Below, one piece after another: positions 17,948 through 26,328 of a stretch of DNA of 64,000 nucleotides (within the stretch, counting starts at the first letter, position 1; every line of letters begins with the position of its first letter). The notes beneath the pieces were generated by a model. That model was not told the DNA's origin. It searched no databases and saw nothing but the letters and a program-made list of their open reading frames with translations. The position numbers and the translations under genes were made by a program. This stretch comes from Andreprevotia chitinilytica DSM 18519 (lineage in GTDB: Bacteria; Pseudomonadota; Gammaproteobacteria; Burkholderiales; Chitinibacteraceae), in contig NZ_JONM01000004.1 in assembly GCF_000711875.1 (NCBI RefSeq), positions 62,001 through 126,000 of the forward strand. Direction: 5' to 3'.

Positions 17948-18498
17948 GACGCGCTCTCCAGGCGGTGGAACGTATACGACAACGTGGCCGCGCCCAGCTC
18001 CGGCGGTAGTTCCTTGGACACCGCCAGCACCACCGTCACCTCGCGCCGCTCGTTGGCGGCCAGCTTGAGCGAATCGAAACAGAAGCACTCCAGCTTGGTG
18101 AGGTAACTCGCCGAACGCATGGGCGCAAAGCTCGGCACCGCACGCACGATCAAGGGCGCATTGCTGGTGTTTTCGACGGTGAACTTCGCCTTCACCAACT
18201 TGCCCGGCCGTGCTGCGACGATGGGCTCCAGCGCCTTGACCTGCAGCGGCACACCGCCATCGACATTGACATCGAATTCCAGCCGCACCGCCGCCGCATT
18301 GACGTCTGCCAACTCCGGCCGCGCCCGATCGAGCCCGATCAAGTTGCAGAAGCGGTCATACAACGGCGACATCAGATAGCCGAAACCGAACATCAGCGCC
18401 GCAGTCAGGCCCAGCTTGATCGCCAGGCGGCGATTCGCCTTGCTGCGGGCGATGGCGAGATTACGACGCCTTGTATGATCGGAGGCCAGCGCATCCAT
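17944..18498 (-). CDS. ctaG: Cytochrome c oxidase assembly protein Cox11/CtaG
   Basis: A 184-residue copper chaperone that supplies CuB to subunit I. A basic N-terminus is followed by one membrane helix (~28-46) and an Ig-like periplasmic domain. The copper-binding CFCF motif is present at ~136-139 in LECFCFDSL, together with the conserved first cysteine in RFCNLIG. Length and motif fit Cox11. It sits between the tiny protein after ctaD and DUF2970. Confidence 0.95.
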   Translation of the reverse strand: MDALASDHTRRRNLAIARSKANRRLAIKLGLTAALMFGFGYLMSPLYDRFCNLIGLDRARPELADVNAAAVRLEFDVNVDGGVPLQVKALEPIVAARPGKLVKAKFTVENTSNAPLIVRAVPSFAPMRSASYLTKLECFCFDSLKLAANERREVTVVLAVSKELPPELGAATLSYTFHRLESAS

Positions 18499-18502
18499 TG
18501 AA

Positions 18503-18607
18503 TCAACCCACCGCGCTGCCGACCCAAACCTGCTGAGCGATCACCGCGACGAAGAACGCCAAAGCGATGGCCGCCAGCAAGAGGCCGGTACGTGCATTCT
18601 TGCTCAT
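18503..18607 (-). CDS. 34-residue oxidase operon peptide
   Basis: A very short gene, MSKNARTGLLLAAIALAF onward, encoding one membrane helix (~8-25) and a short tail ending SAVG. Its ATG overlaps the ctaD stop (ATGA at 18604-18607), and cox11 follows within 5 bases, so it is translationally coupled. It resembles the small cytochrome oxidase assembly proteins annotated at this position in betaproteobacterial genomes. The overlap and conserved position are the main support for it being real. Confidence 0.72.
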   Translation of the reverse strand: MSKNARTGLLLAAIALAFFVAVIAQQVWVGSAVG

Positions 18608-20283
18608 GAGTGCTCCAGACCTTGCAGACGCAGCCCTGCCACCACCGTCGCTTCATCCGGCGGGGTTTCCCAGGTGTGATGCGGCGCCGGGGATGCGACT
18701 TCCCATTCCAGCGTGTGTCCACCATCCCACGGCCGGGCCGGCGCGGGGCCAACGCCACCGCGAATGGTGCGGATCACGTTGATCAGGAACAGGATTTGCG
18801 CCGTGCCGAACAGGAAGGCACCGACCGAAGCCATCGAATTGAAGGTGGTGAACTGCAGCGGGTAATCCGGAATCCGGCGCGGCATGCCGGCCAGGCCCAG
18901 GAAGTGCATCGGGAAGAAGGTGATGTTGAAGGCGATCATCGACCACCAGAAGTGCACCTTGCCCCAGAACTCGCTGTACATGTATCCGGTCCACTTGGGC
19001 AGCCAGTAGTAGGCCGCGCCAAACAGGCTGAACAGTGCACCGGCCACCAGCACATAGTGGAAGTGGCCCACCACGTAATAGGTCGCGTGCAAGGCGATAT
19101 CGACCGGCGCGAGTGCCAGCACCAGGCCAGAGAACCCACCGATGGTGAACAGGCACAGGAAGCCGATGGCGAATAACATCGGCGTTTCGAATGTCATCTC
19201 GCCTTGCCACATGGTGGCAATCCAGTTGAACACCTTCACGCCTGTCGGCACGGCAATCAGCATGGTCATGAACATGAAGAACAGCTGCGCCGTCGCCGGG
19301 AAGCCGACCGCGAACATGTGGTGGCCCCAAACCATGAACGACAGGATGCCGATCGCACACACGGCATACACCATCGATACGTAGCCAAACAGCGGCTTGC
19401 GGGCGAAGGTCGGCAGGATCTGGCTGACTACGCCGAACGCCGGCAGCGCCATGATGTAGACCTCGGGGTGGCCGAAGATCCAGAAGATGTGCTGGAACAG
19501 GATCGGATCACCACCGCCGGCCGCCTTGAAGAAATGCGTGCCGAAATGGCGGTCGGTCAGCAGCATGGTGACCGCACCAGCCAGCACCGGGGCGACGGCA
19601 ATCAGCAGATACGCCGTCACCAGCATGGTCCACGCGAACATCGGCATCTTCAGCAAGGTCATGCCGGGAGCACGCATGTTGAGGATGGTGGTCACGATGT
19701 TGATCGAGCCCATGATCGACGAGATACCGAGCAAGTGGATGGCGAAGATCGCGAAATCCATGCCCATGCCGGCCTGAATCGACAGCGGCGGATACAGCGT
19801 CCAGCCACCGGCGGCAGCGCCGCCCGGCACGAACAGCGAGATGAGCAACAGCGCGGCCGCGGGCGGCAACAGCCAGAAGCTCCAGTTGTTCATCCGCGCA
19901 AACGCCATGTCCGGCGCGCCGATCATCAGCGGCAACATCCAGTTCGCCAAGCCGGTAAAGGCCGGCATGATCGCGCCGAACACCATGATCACGCCGTGCA
20001 GCGTGGTCAGCTGGTTGAAGAATTCCGGCTGCCAGAACTGCAGGCCGGGCTGGAACAATTCGGCGCGGATACCCAGGGCCATCACCCCGCCCACGAGGAA
20101 CATGGCGAAGGAGAACCACAGGTAGAGCGTGCCGATGTCCTTGTGGTTGGTGGCGTACACCCAACGACGCCAGCCCTCTTGCGCACCGTGGTGCGCATCG
20201 TCATGGGCATGATCGTGGGTATGGCCGTGGACTTGTTCACCCACTGATTCGCCAGGGTGAAGCGCTTTAGTCGCTGCGTTCAT
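18604..20283 (-). CDS. ctaD: Cytochrome c oxidase subunit I
   Basis: A 559-residue catalytic subunit of an aa3 oxidase, carrying heme a, heme a3 and CuB in twelve membrane helices. HPEVYI (CuB histidine plus the D-channel glutamate and cross-linked tyrosine), GHHMF and HFHYVL with the heme histidines are all present, giving a type A1 enzyme. The N-terminus is unusually histidine-rich (GHTHDHAHDDAHHG, ~19-32), which might bind copper or other metals. ctaC lies 17 bases upstream. Confidence 0.98.
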   Translation of the reverse strand: MNAATKALHPGESVGEQVHGHTHDHAHDDAHHGAQEGWRRWVYATNHKDIGTLYLWFSFAMFLVGGVMALGIRAELFQPGLQFWQPEFFNQLTTLHGVIMVFGAIMPAFTGLANWMLPLMIGAPDMAFARMNNWSFWLLPPAAALLLISLFVPGGAAAGGWTLYPPLSIQAGMGMDFAIFAIHLLGISSIMGSINIVTTILNMRAPGMTLLKMPMFAWTMLVTAYLLIAVAPVLAGAVTMLLTDRHFGTHFFKAAGGGDPILFQHIFWIFGHPEVYIMALPAFGVVSQILPTFARKPLFGYVSMVYAVCAIGILSFMVWGHHMFAVGFPATAQLFFMFMTMLIAVPTGVKVFNWIATMWQGEMTFETPMLFAIGFLCLFTIGGFSGLVLALAPVDIALHATYYVVGHFHYVLVAGALFSLFGAAYYWLPKWTGYMYSEFWGKVHFWWSMIAFNITFFPMHFLGLAGMPRRIPDYPLQFTTFNSMASVGAFLFGTAQILFLINVIRTIRGGVGPAPARPWDGGHTLEWEVASPAPHHTWETPPDEATVVAGLRLQGLEHS

Positions 20284-20300
20284 GGTGTTATCTGTCTCCC

Positions 20301-21410
20301 TTATTTGCGCGCGGCTTTCACTGTTTTGGGCAGCACGAAGTCACCATCGTGGTTACCAAAACTGTTGCGTTCGTAGCTGATCACGGCGGCGATCTCGGTA
20401 TCGGTCAGCCCGGCCCATGACGGCATGGCGTTCTTGCCGGTCAGCACGATATGGATGTGCGCCTCGGCCGGGCCGGTCGCGATCTTGGAGCCCGCCAGTG
20501 CCGGGAATGGACCGCCACCCTTGCCGTCCGCCTTGTGGCAAGCGACGCAGTTGGATTCGTACACCTTCTGGCCACGGGCGATCAGCTCATCCTTGGTCCA
20601 GTTCTTGTTCGGATCATCGGCGGCTGCCTTGGCTGCGGCCTGACGCTTGCTCACCCAGTCCTTGTATTCGTTCTGGCTGACCACCTTGACCACGATGGGC
20701 ATGTAGCCGTGATCGCGGCCGCACAGTTCCGAACACTGGCCACGGAATACGCCCTCTTTCTCGGCCTTGAACCAGGTATCGCGAATGAAGCCGGGGATGG
20801 CGTCCTGCCGTACGCCGAACGCCGGGATGACCCAGGAGTGGATCACGTCGTTGCTGGTGGTCAGGATGCGCACCTTGGTGTTGACGGGCACGACCACCGG
20901 CTCGTCTACATCCAGCAGGTATTTCTCATCCTTGGGCTCGCCGGGCGAGTTGTAGTTTTCGATCTGGCTGCGCGGGGTTTTCAGCTTGCTCTTGAAGCTG
21001 AAGCCGCTGTCGAGGTAGTCGTACCCCCAGAACCACTGGTAGCCCGTCGCCTTGATGGTCAGCGTGGCATCGTGGGTGTCCTTTTGCGCCAGCACCACCT
21101 TGGCCGCCGGCCAGGCCATGCCGATCAGGATCAGTGCCGGGATCAATGTCCACAAAATCTCGACGATGGTGTTTTCGTGGAACGGCTTCGCCTGATGCCC
21201 GAGCGAGCGGCGATGCTTGAAGATCGCGTAGAACATCACGCCAAACACGGTCACGAAAATGACCGCGATGATCAACATGATCCAGTTGTGAATGTCTGCG
21301 ATATCCCGTGCGATGACGGTTTGTGCAGGTTGAAAAGTAAAACGGCTGTCGCTCGCACAGGCGAACGAAGAAAAAAGAGCCAACGCGGCCCCACTACGCC
21401 AAACACGCAT
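20301..21410 (-). CDS. ctaC: Cytochrome c oxidase subunit II with fused cytochrome c
   Basis: A 369-residue subunit II. A signal peptide (~1-19), two membrane helices (~45-65, ~85-105) and a cupredoxin domain are followed by a C-terminal c-type heme domain. The CuA ligands are in GQCSELCGRDHGYM, and the heme site is CVACH near residue 293. The fused domain lets the oxidase take electrons through its own heme c (caa3-like). GGAGGT lies 8 bases before the ATG. It is first in the leftward operon, whose promoter must lie in the 280-bp gap shared with the DUF2189 gene. Confidence 0.97.
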   Translation of the reverse strand: MRVWRSGAALALFSSFACASDSRFTFQPAQTVIARDIADIHNWIMLIIAVIFVTVFGVMFYAIFKHRRSLGHQAKPFHENTIVEILWTLIPALILIGMAWPAAKVVLAQKDTHDATLTIKATGYQWFWGYDYLDSGFSFKSKLKTPRSQIENYNSPGEPKDEKYLLDVDEPVVVPVNTKVRILTTSNDVIHSWVIPAFGVRQDAIPGFIRDTWFKAEKEGVFRGQCSELCGRDHGYMPIVVKVVSQNEYKDWVSKRQAAAKAAADDPNKNWTKDELIARGQKVYESNCVACHKADGKGGGPFPALAGSKIATGPAEAHIHIVLTGKNAMPSWAGLTDTEIAAVISYERNSFGNHDGDFVLPKTVKAARK

Positions 21411-21572
21411 CCATGTACCTCCCTATGGTCACCGGCCGTCGGCTCGCAATCCCTTGCGGCCGGCGTCACAACAGGAGGTCACCGGAAGTTTCGGACATAG
21501 TCCGCCCCCGTGCGCCCCCTTTGCTTTCTTATTAAGCTAGCAAAAAAACAGGATTTCGCAATCTTGCACTGC

Positions 21573-21612
21573 ACAAATTTGTCTTGACAAATACCGTTTG
21601 TCGGCAAATTTA
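21573..21612 (+). promoter_or_regulatory. Promoter/operator with GACAAA inverted repeats
   Basis: The gap between ctaC and DUF2189 contains TTGACA at 21584-21589. Over it lies a perfect inverted repeat, GACAAA (21586-21591) N5 TTTGTC (21597-21602), and next to it another TTTGTC (21578-21583) inside the palindrome ACAAATTTGT (21573-21582). The -10 element is weak (AATTTA at 17-base spacing). The arrangement looks like a regulator site overlapping a -35 element and could affect either divergent gene. The binding protein is unknown. Confidence 0.45.
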
Positions 21613-21690
21613 TGGTTTTTAGCCAACATGCGTCTACAACACCACCACGCGCTGCAAGTTGCGTCCGCTCAATATAAAAGGAGGTGAATC

Positions 21691-22458
21691 ATGGACTTGC
21701 ATATGGATAGTCTCGACCAGCATTTCACCCTGCCGGTAACCCGCAAAGTGAATGCCGGCCGACCGTTCACATGGCTCAAGCGCGCCTGGCAGGATTTGTT
21801 GTCCCACCCCGCACCCAGCCTTGCTTATGGCGTTCTTACTGCCGTGACAGGTTGGATCGTGCTGGCGATCGCTTCACATTTCACCTATTTGTTCACGTTT
21901 TCGATTACCGGCTATCTATTGCTTGCCCCGCTGTGCGCGGCTGGCATTTACGAGCTGACCAGTGAGCGTGAGGAAGGACGGCCCACGTCATTTGCGCAAT
22001 CGATCCGCGATTTGATGAAAAACATCGGCCAGCTGGCGTTCTTCGGCGTCATCCTCGGCATGATCGCCATCGGCTGGGAACGGGTGTCAGCCATCCTGTT
22101 CGCGCTGTTCTACGGTGGCGACGCAGTCACGATGGATGGATTCCTGCAGGCACTGGTCGGCGAATACGCCGGCTTCACCATCGCCTGGCTGATCGGCGGC
22201 TTTTTGCTGTCGTGTGTTGTATTTGCGCTCACCGCGATATCGATCCCGATGTTGGCCGACCGCGAAGTGGACGTCGTCACCGCCATGATGACCAGCCTGC
22301 GCGCCGTGCTGGAGAACCTGCCGGCCATGCTGCTCTGGGCTGCCATCATCGTTGCGCTGACCGTGATCGGCTTTGCGACCTTCCTGATTGGCTTCGTCGT
22401 ACTGTTCCCGTTGCTCGGCCATGCAACGTGGATTGCCTACAAGGATCTGGTGGAATAA
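21691..22458 (+). CDS. DUF2189 multi-pass membrane protein
   Basis: A 255-residue protein with about six membrane helices and a short soluble N-terminus, matching the DUF2189 family often found near oxidase genes. Conserved features include the WLKRAWQDLLSHPAPSLAYG segment before the first helix. The ribosome site is a perfect AGGAGGTGA, so it is probably translated strongly. It is divergent from ctaC and followed by the tRNA-fMet promoter. Its biochemical role is not known. Confidence 0.82.
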   Translation: MDLHMDSLDQHFTLPVTRKVNAGRPFTWLKRAWQDLLSHPAPSLAYGVLTAVTGWIVLAIASHFTYLFTFSITGYLLLAPLCAAGIYELTSEREEGRPTSFAQSIRDLMKNIGQLAFFGVILGMIAIGWERVSAILFALFYGGDAVTMDGFLQALVGEYAGFTIAWLIGGFLLSCVVFALTAISIPMLADREVDVVTAMMTSLRAVLENLPAMLLWAAIIVALTVIGFATFLIGFVVLFPLLGHATWIAYKDLVE

Positions 22459-22502
22459 CCGACCGGGCAGAAGGCGGTTTGGCGGTTAATTGGCGCTCCT
22501 GC

Positions 22503-22531
22503 TTGACGGGAGTGCGGGGGCACGCTAATAT
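22503..22531 (+). promoter_or_regulatory. Promoter of tRNA-fMet
   Basis: TTGACG (22503-22508), a 17-base spacer and TAATAT (22526-22531) precede the tRNA 5' end by 14 bases. The same TTGACG-N17 layout is seen for tRNA-Ala. Confidence 0.8.
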
Positions 22532-22544
22532 CCCATTTCTCTGT

Positions 22545-22620
22545 CGCGGGATGGAGCAGTTGGCAGCTCGTCGGGCTCATAACCCGAAGGTCGCAGGTTC
22601 GAGTCCTGCTCCCGCAACCA
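22545..22620 (+). tRNA. tRNA-fMet (initiator, CAT)
   Basis: A 76-base cloverleaf with encoded CCA. It has initiator features: an unpaired C1-A72 end, and three G:C pairs at the bottom of the anticodon stem (CGGGCTCATAACCCG). The T arm is GGTTCGAGTCC. Its own promoter and terminator are visible, so it is a single-gene unit. Confidence 0.96.
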
Positions 22621-22625
22621 ATACG

Positions 22626-22667
22626 AAACCCCTGATTCAATTGAAAAAATTGATCAGGGGTTTTTTA
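22626..22667 (+). terminator. Terminator of tRNA-fMet
   Basis: AAACCCCTGAT pairs with ATCAGGGGTTT, with an inner AATT/AATT pairing, followed by T6. Confidence 0.85.
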
Positions 22668-22891
22668 TTTCCTGAGCCTCTTCGCCCTACTCTCGCGGCG
22701 ACGCTCGCCCCACCGGCTCAAGTTCTTTGGGCTACAAAATCTGCTACCCCCGCCGATCTTCACCCCACCGCTGGTCGCAAAGCCATTCCTTGCCAACTGG
22801 TTTGGCCTACCCAGCAGGCGATGCGTACGACATTGCCATGCGCTAACCTAGGTCGAGCCATCAACCATCCCAACACCAAAGCATCAAGCCG

Positions 22892-23362
22892 ATGAAAACC
22901 GCCCTCGCATTGCTCATCATTGCCGCCTGTTCCAGTAGCGCTTACGCCACCTGCTTTAACGATTCGCCGGTTGCACTCGCAAAAGTGCTCCGGGAAAAAC
23001 ATCGAGAGTTCTATCAGGAGCCCTCTGCCGAGGCGCGCCAACTCATCCACCCCGCGTTTCTGAAAGCGATTGATCGCGAAGACCGTTGCATAAAGGCCAA
23101 CGACATCTGCAGCCTGGATGCGGAGCCTTGGGACGACGCCCAAGACGGCGAAGCCACGCCGCCATTTGAATACAAAGTCATGCAGCTCACGCCGACCGAA
23201 TCCACTGTGCAGTTCAACTTCAGATTCACCGTCGACAACAAACACTATTCGCATCGCCACACCACCCTGAAATTCAAACGGGACGGCGCAGACAATTGCT
23301 GGAAGGTGGATGACCTCATCACCTTTCATGGCCAGTCGCTGCACAAGATGTTTCTAAAATGA
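22892..23362 (+). CDS. Secreted protein of unknown function
   Basis: A 156-residue protein with a signal peptide (cleavage probably after YAT-type residues near 19-20). The mature part carries four or more cysteines (TCFND, RCIKANDICS, DNCWKV) that may form disulfides, so it is likely periplasmic. The layout, a helical first half then a beta-rich half ending in WKVDDLI, resembles DUF3828-type secreted proteins, and so does the gene at 24581-25210. No good ribosome site is visible. Not recognised further. Confidence 0.6.
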   Translation: MKTALALLIIAACSSSAYATCFNDSPVALAKVLREKHREFYQEPSAEARQLIHPAFLKAIDREDRCIKANDICSLDAEPWDDAQDGEATPPFEYKVMQLTPTESTVQFNFRFTVDNKHYSHRHTTLKFKRDGADNCWKVDDLITFHGQSLHKMFLK

Positions 23363-23465
23363 GCCACGCTGATTACACGGCAAGAGGAGCCGTACATTCA
23401 TAAAACAAGCACGAGAGCCAGTACACACAATCTGGCGAATAAAAATCGATGGAGTGAAGACCACC

Positions 23466-24557
23466 ATGCAAGCCATTTTTCGCGCTGTTTTGCTCAGCGC
23501 CACGGTTCTATCCGCCTATGCTTCGGCCGCCACGACGGGAACGGCGACCGAAGAGACCAGCGCCAAGGTGGTCAGCCTTGGGCGCATCGACGCCCAACTC
23601 AACGGCTGGCGCTCGACCTGGCCCGGGGTCATGCTCAGTACCCGCTTTGACGGCACCGCCATTGGCATCACGCTCGATGACGCCAGCAATTACTACACCG
23701 CCGAAATCGACCACAAAGAAGCCAAGGTCATCCCGCCGCAAAGCGGCCAGCGCACGGTCTGGATCAAGGGTTTGAGCGCTGGGCCGCACCAGCTGGACCT
23801 CATCAAGCGTACCGAATCACCGGGCCAGGCTGGCAAGGTAGTTGGCTTTGTTCTGGACGGTGGCCGTTGGCTCCCCGCACCGCCCCCCTCCAGCCGGCAA
23901 ATCGAATTCATCGGTGACTCGTGGACAGCCGCCTTGGGGAATCTGAAAAACCAGCGCGAATGCAGTCAGGACGTTATCGCGGCCAATTCCGATGTCGGCC
24001 AGGGTTTTGCGATCAAAGTGGCGAAACACTACGGCGCGGATTGGCAGGTGAATGCGATGTCCGGCATGGGCATGGTGCGGAACTGGGAAGGTAATCAGCC
24101 CAGAGAGGATTTTCGTACCTATTACCCACGAACGCTGCAAAACGAGGCCAGCAGCACCTATCGCGACGCCAAATGGCATCCGCAGTTGATTGTGATCGGT
24201 TTGGGAATCAACGATTTTTCGACCAATGTGAAAGCCGGTGAAACATGGACGGCAGAATCATTAGCAGCGCAATACAAGAACGCCTATCTCAAGTTTCTTG
24301 CTGATTTGCGCTCGCACAATAAGGACGCCCAAATCATCACCACTGCTACCCGGCTCTGGCCCAACGACGCACTGCGGCCGCTGGTGCAAGAGGTGGTCGC
24401 CCAAGCCCGGCAGGCCGGCGATGACCGTATCGCCTATGTCGAATACAGCGATATTCAGCTTACCGCCTGCCACTGGCACCCCAGTCAGGCCGACCACGAC
24501 ATCATGGCAAATCAGTTGATTGGCAAGATCGATCAGCTACGGCCGGATTGGCACTGA
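23466..24557 (+). CDS. SGNH/GDSL esterase, carbohydrate esterase family 2-like
   Basis: A 363-residue secreted hydrolase predicted to remove acetyl groups from polysaccharides. A signal peptide (~1-21) leads into an N-terminal jelly-roll-like domain (~30-140) and a C-terminal SGNH domain. The nucleophile block is EFIGDSWT near residue 150, the oxyanion asparagine is in GLGINDFS, and the His is in CHWHPSQADHD near the end. This two-domain layout is that of CE2 enzymes. The ATG at 23466 is preferred over GTG at 23454 because GGAG abuts the GTG. It stands alone; the natural substrate cannot be told from sequence. Confidence 0.85.
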   Translation: MQAIFRAVLLSATVLSAYASAATTGTATEETSAKVVSLGRIDAQLNGWRSTWPGVMLSTRFDGTAIGITLDDASNYYTAEIDHKEAKVIPPQSGQRTVWIKGLSAGPHQLDLIKRTESPGQAGKVVGFVLDGGRWLPAPPPSSRQIEFIGDSWTAALGNLKNQRECSQDVIAANSDVGQGFAIKVAKHYGADWQVNAMSGMGMVRNWEGNQPREDFRTYYPRTLQNEASSTYRDAKWHPQLIVIGLGINDFSTNVKAGETWTAESLAAQYKNAYLKFLADLRSHNKDAQIITTATRLWPNDALRPLVQEVVAQARQAGDDRIAYVEYSDIQLTACHWHPSQADHDIMANQLIGKIDQLRPDWH

Positions 24558-24580
24558 CTCGATCAGCCAACTCGGTAGTG

Positions 24581-25210
24581 CTATTCGAACACGCAATAGC
24601 CAGCAATCAACCAGCGGCTGCCCACCTTTCTGAAATGGAAGGTGGTTTCCCATTTGTACGGGGAGACGATGACCGCTTGCGCTGTCGATGCCGCAAACGA
24701 GGCAGATTTGATTTTCATGCCCTGGATGAATTTGCGCTTGTACTCGTATTCCTGCGCGCAAAAGAAGATATCCATATCTTCGACGTCCATCTGCGGGCCA
24801 CGCCCGTCGCGGGCCATTTCATCAAATTCCGCCTGCTTCAGGGTTTTGAATTGCGCATCGTAGCGACGGTAATAGCGCGCCACCGCATCCGGAAAATCAG
24901 CCGCGAAATAGCCGGACTGCATGAATCGCGCCGTGAACGGCGTCAACGTGGTCATATCCAGATAAAACCGCGTGCTACCGGCAATGTCCTTGATACGCGG
25001 TTCGAGTTTGACGGTCTGATCGCCATTCTGCAGGGCCCAGCCATAGAAGCCACGCACCGTTTCCAGCAGCTGTTGCTCCTGGGTGCCAGCCGCGGCCGGG
25101 CGAATGGCAAACATCAGTGCAGCGACAAAGTACAACACAGGTATCCGCTTGGCCGTCATCCCGAAACCTGCCGAGCGAGAGGTCGATAAGTTCGTCGCAG
25201 CCCTAGCCAT
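24581..25210 (-). CDS. Secreted DUF3828-like protein
   Basis: A 209-residue protein with a long basic N-terminus and hydrophobic signal segment (~20-40). The mature part has helical motifs such as FYGWALQNGD and YYRRYDAQFKTLKQAEFDEM, then a beta-rich end. It resembles DUF3828/secreted proteins of unknown role, with cysteines in FFCAQEY and GYCVFE. The start at 25210 is chosen because AAGGAG is 9 bases upstream; a later ATG at 25159 would give a more classical signal peptide. Confidence 0.62.
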   Translation of the reverse strand: MARAATNLSTSRSAGFGMTAKRIPVLYFVAALMFAIRPAAAGTQEQQLLETVRGFYGWALQNGDQTVKLEPRIKDIAGSTRFYLDMTTLTPFTARFMQSGYFAADFPDAVARYYRRYDAQFKTLKQAEFDEMARDGRGPQMDVEDMDIFFCAQEYEYKRKFIQGMKIKSASFAASTAQAVIVSPYKWETTFHFRKVGSRWLIAGYCVFE

Positions 25211-25261
25211 GAACAAACGCTCCTTGGTATCGCCATTTCAAGAATGGCCGGCCGAAACGGA

Positions 25262-25522
25262 TTACGCGAAGTCAATCCGTCCGAACTGCGCGCCGGCATC
25301 CTGCGGCGTGATGGCCTTGAGGTCATCCAGCCGCACTTCCACTTGGCCGTGCACGGTATCGAGCAACAGGTATTCAACCCGATCACGGCCGAATACATCA
25401 AGCGCCCGGCCTTCGGTTTCCGGCCCGGCGATGCGCTCCACGCGCAGGGTGTAATGGCGCATGCAGGCGATTTCGAGGTAATCGTGCAGCGTGCACGAAA
25501 TCGGTTGATAGGATTGGTTCAT
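25262..25522 (-). CDS. rof: Rho-binding antiterminator (Rof/YaeO family)
   Basis: An 86-residue small protein. The N-terminus YQPISCTLHDYLEIAC matches the Rof (YaeO) family pattern, and the second half forms the beta strands with LRVERIAG and VEYLLLDT. Rof binds Rho near its RNA entry site and reduces Rho-dependent termination. Length fits the family. It is read leftward beside arsC but with no clear operon link. The family assignment is good; the effect on Rho here is inference. Confidence 0.85.
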   Translation of the reverse strand: MNQSYQPISCTLHDYLEIACMRHYTLRVERIAGPETEGRALDVFGRDRVEYLLLDTVHGQVEVRLDDLKAITPQDAGAQFGRIDFA

Positions 25523-25558
25523 CTCGTCCCCCGGCCTCAGGTCAGTGCGTCATCGGGT

Positions 25559-25912
25559 TTAAACAAACAATGAAAAGATCGCTTCCGGCGGCCGGCCCAA
25601 GGCTGCGCGGTCGTCATCGACGACCACGATCGGGCGTTCGATCAGTACCGGATGTTCAGCCATCGCCGCGATCAACTGCGTGCGCGTCAACGCTGGGTTA
25701 TCCAGGCCAAGTACCGCATATTCGGCCTCTTTGCGCCGCATCAGCTCGCGCGGTTCGAGTTTGAGCAAGCCGAGCAGCCTCTCAAGCGTCGCCGCATCCG
25801 GCGGGGTTTTCAGGTATTCAACGACATCAGGCTGGATACCGCGCGCCTGTAGCAGCGCCAGGGTATCGCGGGATTTGGTGCAACGCGGGTTGTGATAGAT
25901 CGTGACGTGCAC
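25559..25912 (-). CDS. arsC: Arsenate reductase, ArsC/glutaredoxin type
   Basis: A 117-residue protein of the glutaredoxin-like ArsC family that reduces arsenate to arsenite using glutathione. The active cysteine lies in the N-terminal loop NPRCTKSRDTL (Cys11), and the Arg-rich segments around ELMRRKE and LIERPIVV match the family. No ars regulator or efflux gene is nearby, so it may be a housekeeping copy. A GTG/ATG alternative is not needed; the ATG gives the exact family N-terminus. Confidence 0.92.
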   Translation of the reverse strand: MHVTIYHNPRCTKSRDTLALLQARGIQPDVVEYLKTPPDAATLERLLGLLKLEPRELMRRKEAEYAVLGLDNPALTRTQLIAAMAEHPVLIERPIVVVDDDRAALGRPPEAIFSLFV

Positions 25913-26026
25913 GGCCGGAACCTTCTTGGATGTGGTCTGGGATAAGGGCGAGAAACGGCGCCAGTTTAACGCCGTGCCCGATCACCCCCCATAGGCACAA
26001 TCCCTCTGTGCCCGCGCATGTGGCTG

Positions 26027-26314
26027 TCATCCTGCGCGGTAATAATGGCCGGTCGGCGGCGTAGATAGCAGCGGTTTCACCTGCAGAAACAACTCCGGCG
26101 GGACTTCAGCAAGCGACGCCTTGTGCGCCTCGACGCTGTCCCAGACCTCGACCACCGCGAAGCGCCCTGGCTCGTCCACGCTTCGCAGCAATTCGCACGA
26201 GATGCAGCCAGCCGCCTGCCGGATCGATGGCACGATGGTCGTACCGAACACGGCCGCCAGCGCATCGCCTTTGCCTTCAATGGCATGGAATTCATTGATG
26301 CGGGTAATCGCCAT
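26027..26314 (-). CDS. Antibiotic biosynthesis monooxygenase (ABM) family protein
   Basis: A 95-residue dimeric ferredoxin-fold protein of the ABM family. The pattern of four strands and two helices with ITRINEFHAIEGKGD, GCISCELLRS and RFAVVEVWDS fits the fold. Members act as small cofactor-free oxygenases or as stress-related enzymes. The ATG at 26314 is preferred because GGGGAGA lies just upstream. The NADP-binding protein gene ends 14 bases before it, so the two form an operon and may work together on a quinone or similar substrate, which is inference. Confidence 0.8.
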   Translation of the reverse strand: MAITRINEFHAIEGKGDALAAVFGTTIVPSIRQAAGCISCELLRSVDEPGRFAVVEVWDSVEAHKASLAEVPPELFLQVKPLLSTPPTGHYYRAG

Positions 26315-26328
26315 GATCGTCTCCCCGG

